From positions 1 to 64,000 of the forward strand of contig JAFEEG010000035.1 in assembly GCA_018241225.1 (NCBI GenBank): DNA of 64,000 nucleotides. The letters are read 5' to 3'. Below, one piece after another: positions 25,934-35,565 of this stretch. The notes below the pieces were generated by a model, which searched no databases, was not told the DNA's origin, and was given only the letters and a program-made list of their open reading frames with translations. Position 1 is the stretch's first letter, and each line of letters begins with the position of its first letter. The DNA is from Pseudomonadota bacterium. Its GTDB lineage: Bacteria; Pseudomonadota; Gammaproteobacteria; Burkholderiales; Burkholderiaceae_C. A program made the translations under genes and the position numbers.

Positions 25934-26812
25934 ATGAGCACGATGCAAGCCACGTCCCCGATCCGCAGCAATGCTGCAGCGCCGGCACCCTTGCCGGCCG
26001 CAGCCGCCACCAAGAAGCCCGCGCGCCGCTCGCGCAGCTGGGCGCCCCTGGAGCCCGTGACCCAGCGCGCCCGCTGGATGCTGGGCGTGGGCTTTTTCGT
26101 GCTCTTCGTCCTGGTGTGGGCCGCCTTCACGCTGGGCGGGCTGGTCTCGCCCACCTTCCTGGCCAGCCCCATCACCATGGTGAAGGAAGCCTGGCTGCTC
26201 TTTACCGAGTTCAACTTCATCCACGACATCGGCATGACGGTGTGGCGCGTGTTCGGCGGCTTCATCCTGGCGGCCGCGGTTGCCGTGCCGCTGGGCATTG
26301 CGATGGGCGCGTACAAGCCGGTCGAGGCCTTCCTCGAGCCCTTCGTTTCCTTCTGCCGCTACCTGCCGGCCTCGGCCTTCATTCCGCTGCTCATCCTGTG
26401 GGCGGGCATTGGCGAGACGCAAAAGCTGCTGGTGATCTTCATCGGCTCGGTGTTCCAGATCATCTTGATGGTGGCGGTGACCGTGGGCGGTGCGCGCAAG
26501 GACCTGGTCGAGGCGGCCTACACGCTGGGCGCCGACAGCCGGGGCATCGTGCGCCGCGTGCTCATTCCAGGTGCCGCACCTGGCATTGCCGAAACGCTGC
26601 GCCTGGTGCTGGGTTGGGCCTGGACCTACGTGATCGTGGCCGAGCTGATCGGCTCGTCCTCGGGCATCGGCCACATGATCACCGACAGCCAGGCGCTGCT
26701 CAACACCGGGCAGATCATCTTCGGGATCATCGTCATCGGCGTGATCGGCCTCATTTCGGATTTCGTCTTCAAGGCGATCAACAAGCGTCTCTTCGCGTGG
26801 GCATCGCTATGA
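25934..26812 (+). CDS. ABC transporter permease of the hut region (SsuC/TauC-like)
   Basis: A 292-aa permease. A basic Ala/Pro-rich N-terminal tail is followed by about six transmembrane helices; the EAA loop is in EAAYTLGADSRGIVRRVLIPGAAPGIAETL. It starts 28 nt after the binding-protein gene, and its TGA overlaps the ATPase ATG (ATGA). Together with its neighbours it makes a complete importer for the substrate of the HutC regulon. Confidence 0.88.
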   Translation: MSTMQATSPIRSNAAAPAPLPAAAATKKPARRSRSWAPLEPVTQRARWMLGVGFFVLFVLVWAAFTLGGLVSPTFLASPITMVKEAWLLFTEFNFIHDIGMTVWRVFGGFILAAAVAVPLGIAMGAYKPVEAFLEPFVSFCRYLPASAFIPLLILWAGIGETQKLLVIFIGSVFQIILMVAVTVGGARKDLVEAAYTLGADSRGIVRRVLIPGAAPGIAETLRLVLGWAWTYVIVAELIGSSSGIGHMITDSQALLNTGQIIFGIIVIGVIGLISDFVFKAINKRLFAWASL

Positions 26813-27591
26813 ACAACCAGCTTTCCATTCGCGGGGTCTCCCGCACCTTCGAAGGCGCACGCGGCCAGAAGACCCAGGCGCTGCTGCCGGTGGATTTCGA
26901 GGTGCGTGAGAACGACTTCGTCACCATCCTCGGCCCATCGGGCTGCGGCAAGAGCACGCTGCTGCGCATCGTGGCCGGCCTGGACTACCCCACCGGCGGC
27001 CAGGTGCTGCTGGACGGCCAGGCCATCGAAGGTCCGGGCGCCGACCGCGGCATGGTGTTCCAGAGCTACACGCTGTTCCCGTGGCTCAACATCGAGCAGA
27101 ACATCCGCTTCGGCCTGCGCGAGCGCGGCGTGAGCGAAGCGCAGCAGAAAGAGCGCGCCGACTACTTCATCGCCAAGGTGGGGCTGCGCGGCTTCGAGCA
27201 TCACTTTCCCAAGCAGCTGTCGGGCGGCATGCAGCAGCGCACCGCCATTGCGCGGGCGCTGGCCAACGACCCGAAGATGCTGCTCATGGACGAGCCCTTC
27301 GGCGCGCTGGACAACCAGACCCGCGTGCTGATGCAGGAGCTGCTCCTGGGCATCTGGGAAGCCGAGCGCAAGACGGTGCTGTTCGTCACGCACGACATCG
27401 ACGAGGCCATCTTCATGGCCAACCGCGTGGCGGTGTTCAGCGCGCGACCGGGCCGCATCAAGAGCGAGATCGCGGTGGACCTGCCGCACCCGCGCCACTA
27501 CACCATCAAGACTTCGCCAGAATTCATGGACCTGAAGGCGCGCCTCACGGAAGAGATCCGCGCCGAATCCATGGCCGCCGCCGAACACTGA
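26809..27591 (+). CDS. ABC transporter ATP-binding protein of the hut region
   Basis: A 260-aa ATPase. Walker A is GPSGCGKSTLLR, the Q-loop is in VFQSYTLFPWL, the signature is LSGGMQQRTAIARAL, Walker B is LLMDEPFGALD, and the switch His is in VTHDIDEA. This is the TauB/SsuB class that pairs with the preceding permease and binding protein. Its start overlaps the permease stop, and the hutC gene follows after 9 nt, so the transporter and its repressor are one transcript. Confidence 0.92.
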   Translation: MNNQLSIRGVSRTFEGARGQKTQALLPVDFEVRENDFVTILGPSGCGKSTLLRIVAGLDYPTGGQVLLDGQAIEGPGADRGMVFQSYTLFPWLNIEQNIRFGLRERGVSEAQQKERADYFIAKVGLRGFEHHFPKQLSGGMQQRTAIARALANDPKMLLMDEPFGALDNQTRVLMQELLLGIWEAERKTVLFVTHDIDEAIFMANRVAVFSARPGRIKSEIAVDLPHPRHYTIKTSPEFMDLKARLTEEIRAESMAAAEH

Positions 27592-27600
27592 CCTGAAGAC

Positions 27601-28395
27601 ATGAGCACCAAGACCCGCCCCGTCCAGCCGCACACGCGCACCAGCAAAGCCGTCGCATCCGCGCCTGCCATGCCTGCGCTGGCGCTGTACGAGCAGGTCA
27701 AGGAGCACATCACCCGCAAGATCCAGGACGGCTCGTGGCCGGCGGGCCACCGCCTGCCCTCGGAGCACGAGCTGGTTGCGCAGTTCGGCATTTCGCGCAT
27801 GACCGCCAACCGCGCATTGCGCGAATTGGTGGAGCAGGGCCGTGTGGTGCGCGTGGCCGGCGTGGGCAGTTTCGTGGCGGAAGACAAGCCGCAATCGACG
27901 CTGCTTCAGATCGCCAACATCGCCAGCGAAATTCGCGCGCGCGGCCACGACTACGGCTACCAGCTCGTCAGTGGCGAGCGCGTGGCCGCATCGGCCGACG
28001 TGGCCGCATGGCTCGACCTGCGCGCGGGCGAGTCGGTGTTCCACAGCGTGTGCCTGCACCTGGAAGACGGCGTGCCGGTGCAGCTGGAAGACCGCTACGT
28101 CAACCCGCGCGTGGTGCCCGACTTCCTGGAGCAGGACCTGAAGGCCACGCCGCCCAGCGAATACCTGGTGAAGAGCGTGCCCTTCGACCAGATCGAGCAC
28201 CTGGTCGATGCGGTGCTGCCCACCGACGAGCAGGCGCAGCGCCTGTCGATGCCCGCCGCCGAGCCTTGCCTGCTGCTCACGCGCCGCACCTGGACGCGCA
28301 ACGTGCCGGTCACGCTGGTGCGCTGTCTGCACCCCGCTTCACGCTACCGCCTCGGCAGCCGCTTCCGCGCCGACGGCAATCCCACTTCCGCCTGA
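27601..28395 (+). CDS. hutC: Histidine utilisation repressor HutC (GntR/UTRA)
   Basis: A 264-aa repressor. The N-terminal GntR winged helix (SEHELVAQFGISRMTANRAL) is followed by a UTRA ligand domain (LLQIANIASEIRARGHDYGYQL to the C-terminal TWTRNVPVTLVRCLHPASRYRLGSRF). Urocanate is the classical inducer. It is encoded between the ABC transporter and hutH. The HutC boxes at 24797, 24867 and 28436 are its probable targets, so it controls both itself and hutHU. A basic N-terminal extension of about 25 residues is disordered-looking. Confidence 0.93.
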   Translation: MSTKTRPVQPHTRTSKAVASAPAMPALALYEQVKEHITRKIQDGSWPAGHRLPSEHELVAQFGISRMTANRALRELVEQGRVVRVAGVGSFVAEDKPQSTLLQIANIASEIRARGHDYGYQLVSGERVAASADVAAWLDLRAGESVFHSVCLHLEDGVPVQLEDRYVNPRVVPDFLEQDLKATPPSEYLVKSVPFDQIEHLVDAVLPTDEQAQRLSMPAAEPCLLLTRRTWTRNVPVTLVRCLHPASRYRLGSRFRADGNPTSA

Positions 28396-28435
28396 TCCCA
28401 CTGGCGAGACACGCATTCGCTTTCGCACGAAACCA

Positions 28436-28449
28436 CTTGTATAGACAAC
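28436..28449. promoter_or_regulatory. HutC box directly upstream of hutH
   Basis: CTTGTATAGACAAC, ending 8 nt before the hutH ATG. It contains a TATAGA that could itself be a -10. No Shine-Dalgarno sequence is visible between box and ATG. Confidence 0.65.
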
Positions 28450-28457
28450 TTACGACC

Positions 28458-30005
28458 ATGAACACAAAGACTGTCACACTCGATCCCGGCCACGTGAACC
28501 TGGCCCTGCTGCGCAGCATCCACGCCGGCGGCGTGCAGCTGCAGATGGCGGCCTCCACCGCCCAAGGCCTGCTGGCCGCGCAAGCGGCGGTGCAGCGCAT
28601 CGTGGACCACGACGAAGTGGTCTACGGCATCAACACCGGCTTCGGCAAGCTGGCCAGCACCAAGATCGGCAGCGATCACCTGGCCGAGCTGCAGCGCAAC
28701 CTGGTGCTCTCGCACAGCGTTGGCACGGGCGAGCCCATCGACGCGGCGGTGGTGCGCCTGATCCTGGCGACCAAGGCAGTGAGCCTGGCGCGCGGCCATT
28801 CGGGTGTGCGGCCTGCGCTGGTGGAGGCGCTGCTCAAGCTGTTCAACGCCGGCGTCACGCCTGTCATTCCGTGCAAGGGTTCGGTGGGCGCCTCGGGCGA
28901 CCTGGCACCGCTGGCGCACATGGCTTGCGTGCTGATCGGCGAGGGCGAGGCCTTCACCGCCGACGGTGAGCGCGTGAGCGGCCGCGAAGCGATGAAGCGC
29001 GTCGGCCTCGACCCCATCGTGCTCGGCCCCAAGGAAGGCCTGGCGCTTCTCAACGGCACCCAGGTGTCGACCGCCTTCGCGCTGGCCGGCCTGTTCGGCG
29101 CGGAGAACGTGTTCGCCTCGGCGCTGATGTCGGGCGCGCTGTCGATCGAAGCCATCCAGGGTTCCATCAAGCCCTTCGATGCGCGCATCCACGCGGCGCG
29201 CGGCCAGGCCGGCCAGATCGCCGTGGCCGCCGCGGTGCGTGCCGCGCTCGATGGCAGCGCGATCATTCCCTCGCACCCCGACTGCGGCCGCGTGCAGGAC
29301 CCGTATTCGATCCGCTGCATTCCTCAAGTGATGGGCGCGTGCCTGGACAACCTTTCGCACGCCGCCCGCGTGCTGGTCATCGAAGCCAACGCGGCTTCGG
29401 ACAACCCGCTCGTCTTCACCGATACCGGCGAAGTGATCTCCGGCGGCAACTTCCACGCCGAGCCGGTGGCGTTCGCGGCCGACATCATCGCCCTGGCGGT
29501 GAGCGAAATCGGAGCCATCACCGAGCGCCGTTTGGCCTTGCTGCTGGACACGGGCCTGTCGGGCCTGCCGCCCTTCCTGGTGCATGACGGCGGCCTCAAT
29601 TCCGGCTTCATGATCGCGCAGGTGACCGCCGCCGCCCTGGCCGCCGAGAACCAGTGCCTGGCCAACCCCAGCAGCGTGACCAGCCTGCCCACCTCGGCCA
29701 ACCAGGAAGACCATGTGTCGATGGCCACCTACGCCGGCCGCCGCCTGCAGGACATGGTGCGCAACACGGCCGTCATCGTCGGCATCGAAGCCATGGCCGC
29801 CGTGCAAGGCATCGAGCTCAAGCGCACGCCTGCCAGCCTGCGCAGCTCCAAGCCGGTGGAAGCCGAGATCGTGCGCATCCGCGAGAAGGTTGCCTTCATG
29901 GAGCGCGACCGCTACCTTGCCCCCGATATCGAAGCCATGCAGCAGTGGGCGCTGCGGGCCGACCTGCCTGCCGCGCTGGTCGACTTCCTGCCCAGCCACG
30001 CCTGA
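28458..30005 (+). CDS. hutH: Histidine ammonia-lyase
   Basis: A 515-aa enzyme, the first step of histidine degradation, which converts histidine to urocanate and ammonia. The self-processing MIO prosthetic group arises from Ala-Ser-Gly at about residues 144-146 in KGSVGASGDLAPLAHMA. Other family blocks are YGINTGFGKLAS and QDPYSIRCIPQVMGA. Full length. The ATG is immediately preceded by a HutC box with no obvious ribosome site, so the mRNA may have a very short leader. hutU follows 24 nt later. Confidence 0.97.
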   Translation: MNTKTVTLDPGHVNLALLRSIHAGGVQLQMAASTAQGLLAAQAAVQRIVDHDEVVYGINTGFGKLASTKIGSDHLAELQRNLVLSHSVGTGEPIDAAVVRLILATKAVSLARGHSGVRPALVEALLKLFNAGVTPVIPCKGSVGASGDLAPLAHMACVLIGEGEAFTADGERVSGREAMKRVGLDPIVLGPKEGLALLNGTQVSTAFALAGLFGAENVFASALMSGALSIEAIQGSIKPFDARIHAARGQAGQIAVAAAVRAALDGSAIIPSHPDCGRVQDPYSIRCIPQVMGACLDNLSHAARVLVIEANAASDNPLVFTDTGEVISGGNFHAEPVAFAADIIALAVSEIGAITERRLALLLDTGLSGLPPFLVHDGGLNSGFMIAQVTAAALAAENQCLANPSSVTSLPTSANQEDHVSMATYAGRRLQDMVRNTAVIVGIEAMAAVQGIELKRTPASLRSSKPVEAEIVRIREKVAFMERDRYLAPDIEAMQQWALRADLPAALVDFLPSHA

Positions 30006-30029
30006 ACCGAACCCTAGGAGACCTGTCAC

Positions 30030-31757
<1,728 letters not shown>

Positions 31758-31779
31758 GCGCGGGCTCGTTCGGCCGCCC

Positions 31780-32628
31780 ATGACGACGACGACACCCGAC
31801 GCCGCCGCGCTGCACCAGCGCGTGCTGGAGCGCGTGGACGACGCCACCGCCGCGCAGTTCCAGCGCAACGGTGCCTGCGTCATCCGCCAGTTGCTCACCC
31901 AAGATGAAGTCGCGCTGCTGCAGGAAGGCATCGAAGCCAACCTCGCCGCGCCCAGCCCGCGCGGCATGGTGGCCAGCCGGCCCAACGACCCGGGCCGCTT
32001 CTTCGAGGACTTCTGCAACTGGTCGGACAACGCGGCCTACCGGCGCTTCATCTTCGAGACGCCGCTGGCCCAACTGGCCCAGCGCCTGATGGGCTCGCGC
32101 ACCGTGCGGCTCTATCACGACCACCTGCTGGTCAAGGAGCCGGGCACGCGCCAGCGCACGCCCTGGCACCAGGACCAGCCCTACTACAACATCGAGGGCG
32201 AGCAGAACATCAGCATGTGGATTCCGGTCGACCCGGTATCGCGCGCCGCCACGCTCGAATTCGTGGCCGGCTCCCACAAGGGGCCGTGGCTGATGCCGCG
32301 CACCTTCATGGACAACCACGCCAAGTGGTTCCCCGAAGGCAGCCTGCAAGACCTGCCCGACATCGAGCGTGCGCGCGAGCGCTTTCCCATCGTGGGCTGG
32401 GACATCGAGCCGGGCGACTTCGTGTGCTTCCACATGCTCACCCTGCATGCTGCGGCCGGTGTGGAGGGCCCCAACCGTCGCCGCGTGTTCTCGGTGCGCT
32501 TCATGGGCGACGACACGCGCCACGCGCCGCGCAGCTGGAAGACCTCGCCCGACTTCCCGGGCCTGGCCGATCGGTTGCCGGCCGGTGCGCCGATGGACGA
32601 CGCACTGTTCCCCCTGATGGTGGGCTGA
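31780..32628 (+). CDS. Phytanoyl-CoA dioxygenase (PhyH) family protein in the hut operon
   Basis: A 282-aa Fe(II)/2-oxoglutarate-dependent oxygenase. The iron triad is His130-x-Asp132 (TPWHQDQPYYN) and His223 (LTLHAAAG), with Arg in the following RRRVFSVRF as the likely 2-oxoglutarate ligand. It starts 22 nt after hutU in the same direction and is not part of the canonical hut pathway. A side reaction on an imidazole or histidine derivative such as a methylated or betaine form is possible but unproven. A palindrome and an IclR gene follow. Confidence 0.85.
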   Translation: MTTTTPDAAALHQRVLERVDDATAAQFQRNGACVIRQLLTQDEVALLQEGIEANLAAPSPRGMVASRPNDPGRFFEDFCNWSDNAAYRRFIFETPLAQLAQRLMGSRTVRLYHDHLLVKEPGTRQRTPWHQDQPYYNIEGEQNISMWIPVDPVSRAATLEFVAGSHKGPWLMPRTFMDNHAKWFPEGSLQDLPDIERARERFPIVGWDIEPGDFVCFHMLTLHAAAGVEGPNRRRVFSVRFMGDDTRHAPRSWKTSPDFPGLADRLPAGAPMDDALFPLMVG

Positions 32629-32657
32629 GAAGAAGACAAGCAAGAAAAAGCAGGGCG

Positions 32658-32676
32658 ATTCCCATTTGGTGGGAAT
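32658..32676. promoter_or_regulatory. Perfect 7+5+7 palindrome before the IclR gene
   Basis: Arms ATTCCCA and TGGGAAT around TTTGG, about 80 nt upstream of the IclR start. This is a candidate autoregulatory operator. Confidence 0.5.
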
Positions 32677-32754
32677 AAGGGCTTGGATGTGGGAGGCGCG
32701 GGCAAGATACTGCACGCCACTCCCCCATTCGAGATCCTGCCCGCGAGCCGTCCG

Positions 32755-33489
32755 ATGACGCCCCCGACCGACGCCCCCGTCCACAACGACCGCGCCTTGC
32801 GCGTGCTGTCGGTGCTGGCGCAGGGCAAGGCCGCGATGAGCGCCTCGGAGCTGATGGAGGCCACCGGCCTGTCCCAAAGCACGCTGTACCGGCAGATCGC
32901 CATGCTGCGCCGCTGGGGCTTCGTCATGGAAAGCGACGGGCGCTACTCGCCCGGCCCGGTGAGCGTGCAACTGGCCAGCGGCTTCGACGACAACTCCGAC
33001 CTGGTCATGGCCGCGCGCACCGAAATGCGCGCGCTGGCCCGCCAGAGCCACGAGAGCGTGGCCCTGGTCACCGTGGTGAACGAGCGCGTCGTGTGCCTGG
33101 AAATGGTCGACAGCGAACAGTCGCTGCGTTGCTCCTTCGACCGTGGCCGCAGCGTGCCCGCCCGCGACGGAGCCAGCGCCAAGTGCCTGATGGCCCACCT
33201 GCCCATCGAGCAGCGCGACGCGCTGCTCGATGCGCTGGACGAGCCCCCCGGGCGCCGCGCCGAACGTGCCGCCGAGCTGGACGCGATCCGCGCGGCCGGC
33301 CATGCCGTCACGCAAGGCGAGGTCGACGCCGGTGTGTGGGGCGCCAGCGCGCCGGTGCTCGGCGCCGGCCGGCGGCTGCGTGGGGCCATCACGCTCATGG
33401 CGCCGCTCACGCGCGTCGAAGGCATGGAAGCTGCATTGACTCACATGACCGTCGTCACGGCGGCCCGCATTTCGCGCGCGCTCCAGTAG
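32755..33489 (+). CDS. IclR-family transcriptional regulator
   Basis: A 244-aa regulator. An N-terminal winged helix (SASELMEATGLSQSTLYRQIAMLRRWGFV) is followed by an IclR effector domain (VALVTVVNERVVCLEMVDSEQSLRCSF and the C-terminal GVWGASAPVLGAGRRLRGAI). The ATG at 32755 was preferred over 32683, which would place the start close to the palindrome. It sits between the PhyH gene and an amino acid transporter, both co-oriented, so it is a candidate regulator of either. Confidence 0.87.
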   Translation: MTPPTDAPVHNDRALRVLSVLAQGKAAMSASELMEATGLSQSTLYRQIAMLRRWGFVMESDGRYSPGPVSVQLASGFDDNSDLVMAARTEMRALARQSHESVALVTVVNERVVCLEMVDSEQSLRCSFDRGRSVPARDGASAKCLMAHLPIEQRDALLDALDEPPGRRAERAAELDAIRAAGHAVTQGEVDAGVWGASAPVLGAGRRLRGAITLMAPLTRVEGMEAALTHMTVVTAARISRALQ

Positions 33490-33537
33490 CAGCGCGACTT
33501 TTTCTTCTCCCTCTTCAATCACTCACCAGGAAGACTC

Positions 33538-34290
33538 ATGACCACTCGCCGCACCCTCGTCGCCGCCGCCCTGTCCGGCTTCGCCTTCTTCGGTTTCGCC
33601 GGTGCCGCGCAGGCGCAAGGCGAGCCGCTGCGCGTCGCCACCGACGCCACCTTCCCGCCCATGGAGTTCGTGGAAAACGGCCAGCGCACCGGCTTCGACG
33701 TGGAGCTGGTCGAGGCCATCGGCAAGGTGCTGGGTCGCAAGATCGAATGGATCGACATCGACTTCAAGGGCCTGGTGCCGGGCCTCGTGTCCAGGCGCTT
33801 CGACATGGCTGTCTCGGGCATCTACATCACCGACGAGCGCAAGAAGGTGGTGGACTTCACCGTGCCTTACTACGCCGGCGGCTTGGTGGTCATGGTCAAG
33901 GACGGCAACACGGCCATCAAGACGCCGGCCGACATCAACGGCAAGAAGGTCAGCGTGCAGGTGGGTACCAAGTCGGTGGCCTTCACCAAGGAGAAGTTCC
34001 CGCAGGTGCAGCTGATGGAAGTCGAGAAGAACCAGGAGATGTTCAACCTGGTGGACATCGGCCGCGCCGAAGCTGCCGTCACCGGCAAGCCCGCCGCCTA
34101 CCAGTACGTGCGCACCCGCGGCGGCCTGAAGGTGCTGCCCGAGCAGATCACCACCGAGGAATACGGCATGGCCATCCGCAAGGACACGCCCGAGCTGACC
34201 AAGGCGGTGAACGGCGCCATCGCCAAGCTCAAGTCCGACGGCACCTACGACGCCATCGTGAAGAAGTGGTTCTCCGCCAGCTCGAAGTAA
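33538..34290 (+). CDS. Amino acid ABC transporter substrate-binding protein
   Basis: A 250-aa periplasmic protein of the polar amino acid family (HisJ/GlnH type). The signal peptide ends at GAAQAQG (about residue 26), and the mature start GEPLRVATDATFPPMEF, with FDVELVEAIGKVLG, is diagnostic. CCAGGAAGACTC precedes the ATG. The permease follows after 7 nt. The hut context suggests histidine or a histidine catabolite as ligand. Confidence 0.9.
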   Translation: MTTRRTLVAAALSGFAFFGFAGAAQAQGEPLRVATDATFPPMEFVENGQRTGFDVELVEAIGKVLGRKIEWIDIDFKGLVPGLVSRRFDMAVSGIYITDERKKVVDFTVPYYAGGLVVMVKDGNTAIKTPADINGKKVSVQVGTKSVAFTKEKFPQVQLMEVEKNQEMFNLVDIGRAEAAVTGKPAAYQYVRTRGGLKVLPEQITTEEYGMAIRKDTPELTKAVNGAIAKLKSDGTYDAIVKKWFSASSK

Positions 34291-34297
34291 GCGGGCC

Positions 34298-34966
34298 ATG
34301 GATCTGGACTTTTCTCCCGTCTGGGAAGGCTGGTCCGCGCTGCTGCGCGGCGCGCTGATCACGGTCGAGATCACGGCCTGCGCCCTGGCGCTGGGCTGTG
34401 TGCTGGGTTTGCTGGTGGGCATCGGCCGGCTCAACCCCAAGCGGCGTTGGGTCTACGGCGCGTGCACCGCCTATGTGGCGGCCATCCGCGGCACGCCGCT
34501 GCTGGTGCAACTGTTCATCCTGTTCTTCGGCCTGCCGCATTTCGGCATCCTGCTGCCGGCCTTCGTGTGCGGCGTGCTGGGGCTGGGCGTGTACTCGGGC
34601 GCGTACGTGTCGGAGATCGTGCGCGGCTCGATCCAGTCCATCGACCGGGGCCAGACCATGGCTGCGCTGTCGCTGGGCATGACGCCCGCGCAGGCCATGC
34701 GCCAGATCGTGCTTCCGCAAGCCGTGGTGCGCATGATCCCGCCGCTGGGCAACGAGTTCATCGCGCTCATCAAGAACTCGGCGCTGGTGTCGCTGCTCAC
34801 CATCCATGACGTGATGCACGAGGGCCAGAAGATCATCAGCGTGTCGTACCGCTCGCTGGAGGTGTACCTGGCCATTGCGGTGGTGTACTTCGTGCTCACC
34901 GGCACCATGACGCTGATACTGCGCCACTTCGAGCAGCGGCTGCGCCAGGGTGGGCTGGTGCGATGA
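34298..34966 (+). CDS. Amino acid ABC transporter permease (HisM/GlnP type)
   Basis: A 222-aa permease with the HEQRo N-terminal signature LLRGALITVEITACALALG and the EAA loop in ALSLGMTPAQAMRQIVLPQAVVRMIPPLGNE. Its TGA overlaps the hutD ATG by 4 nt. There is only one permease gene and no ATPase gene in this operon, so it must form a homodimer and share an ATPase encoded elsewhere. Confidence 0.9.
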   Translation: MDLDFSPVWEGWSALLRGALITVEITACALALGCVLGLLVGIGRLNPKRRWVYGACTAYVAAIRGTPLLVQLFILFFGLPHFGILLPAFVCGVLGLGVYSGAYVSEIVRGSIQSIDRGQTMAALSLGMTPAQAMRQIVLPQAVVRMIPPLGNEFIALIKNSALVSLLTIHDVMHEGQKIISVSYRSLEVYLAIAVVYFVLTGTMTLILRHFEQRLRQGGLVR

Positions 34967-35532
34967 GCGTGCAGGCTTTCTCGCGTGCCACGCTGGCGGC
35001 AATGCCGTGGAAGAACGGCGGCGGCACGACGCAGCAAGTGGCCAGCTGGCCGGCCGGCGCCGGGCTCGATGCCTTCGGCTGGCGGGTGAGCATTGCCTGC
35101 ATTGCGGCGCCCGGGCCCTTCTCGGCGTTCGCGGGCATCGACCGCAGCATCATGCTGCTCGAAGGCGACGGCGTGCGCCTGTTCACGCCAGACGGGCGCA
35201 TCGACCACCGGCTCGACGTGCCCCATGCACCTTTTGCCTTCAGCGGTGACGAGGCCATCGATTGCACGCTGCTCGGCGGTGCATCGCACGATTTCAACGT
35301 GATGACGCGGCGCGGCCAATGGCGTGCCGACGTCCAGGTACTTTCGCAGGCTGCCACCTTGAGCGCGGCGCCGCACGGCGTGCTGCTTGCCTTGCGCGGT
35401 GGGTGGCGGGTCAATGACCAACCGTGCCGCGAAGGCGAAGGCCGGTGCTGGGAAGACGAGCCGCATGCGTGGCACGTGCAACCCGACAGCGCCGACGCAC
35501 GCCTTGTCGGCGTGCGCATCGTGCCGGCTTGA
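34963..35532 (+). CDS. hutD: HutD family protein
   Basis: A 189-aa cupin-like protein of the HutD family. Typical blocks are RATLAAMPWKNGGGTTQQVA, FGWRVSIACIAAPGPFSAFAGIDRSIMLLEGDG and GASHDFNVMTRRG. The biochemical role is unclear; in pseudomonads it has been proposed to act as a governor that limits hut activity at high urocanate. It is translationally coupled to the upstream permease and followed by hutI after 33 nt. Confidence 0.92.
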   Translation: MSVQAFSRATLAAMPWKNGGGTTQQVASWPAGAGLDAFGWRVSIACIAAPGPFSAFAGIDRSIMLLEGDGVRLFTPDGRIDHRLDVPHAPFAFSGDEAIDCTLLGGASHDFNVMTRRGQWRADVQVLSQAATLSAAPHGVLLALRGGWRVNDQPCREGEGRCWEDEPHAWHVQPDSADARLVGVRIVPA

Positions 35533-35565
35533 ATCCGTCCGGCCGCCAGTGCAAGAGAGAGAAGG

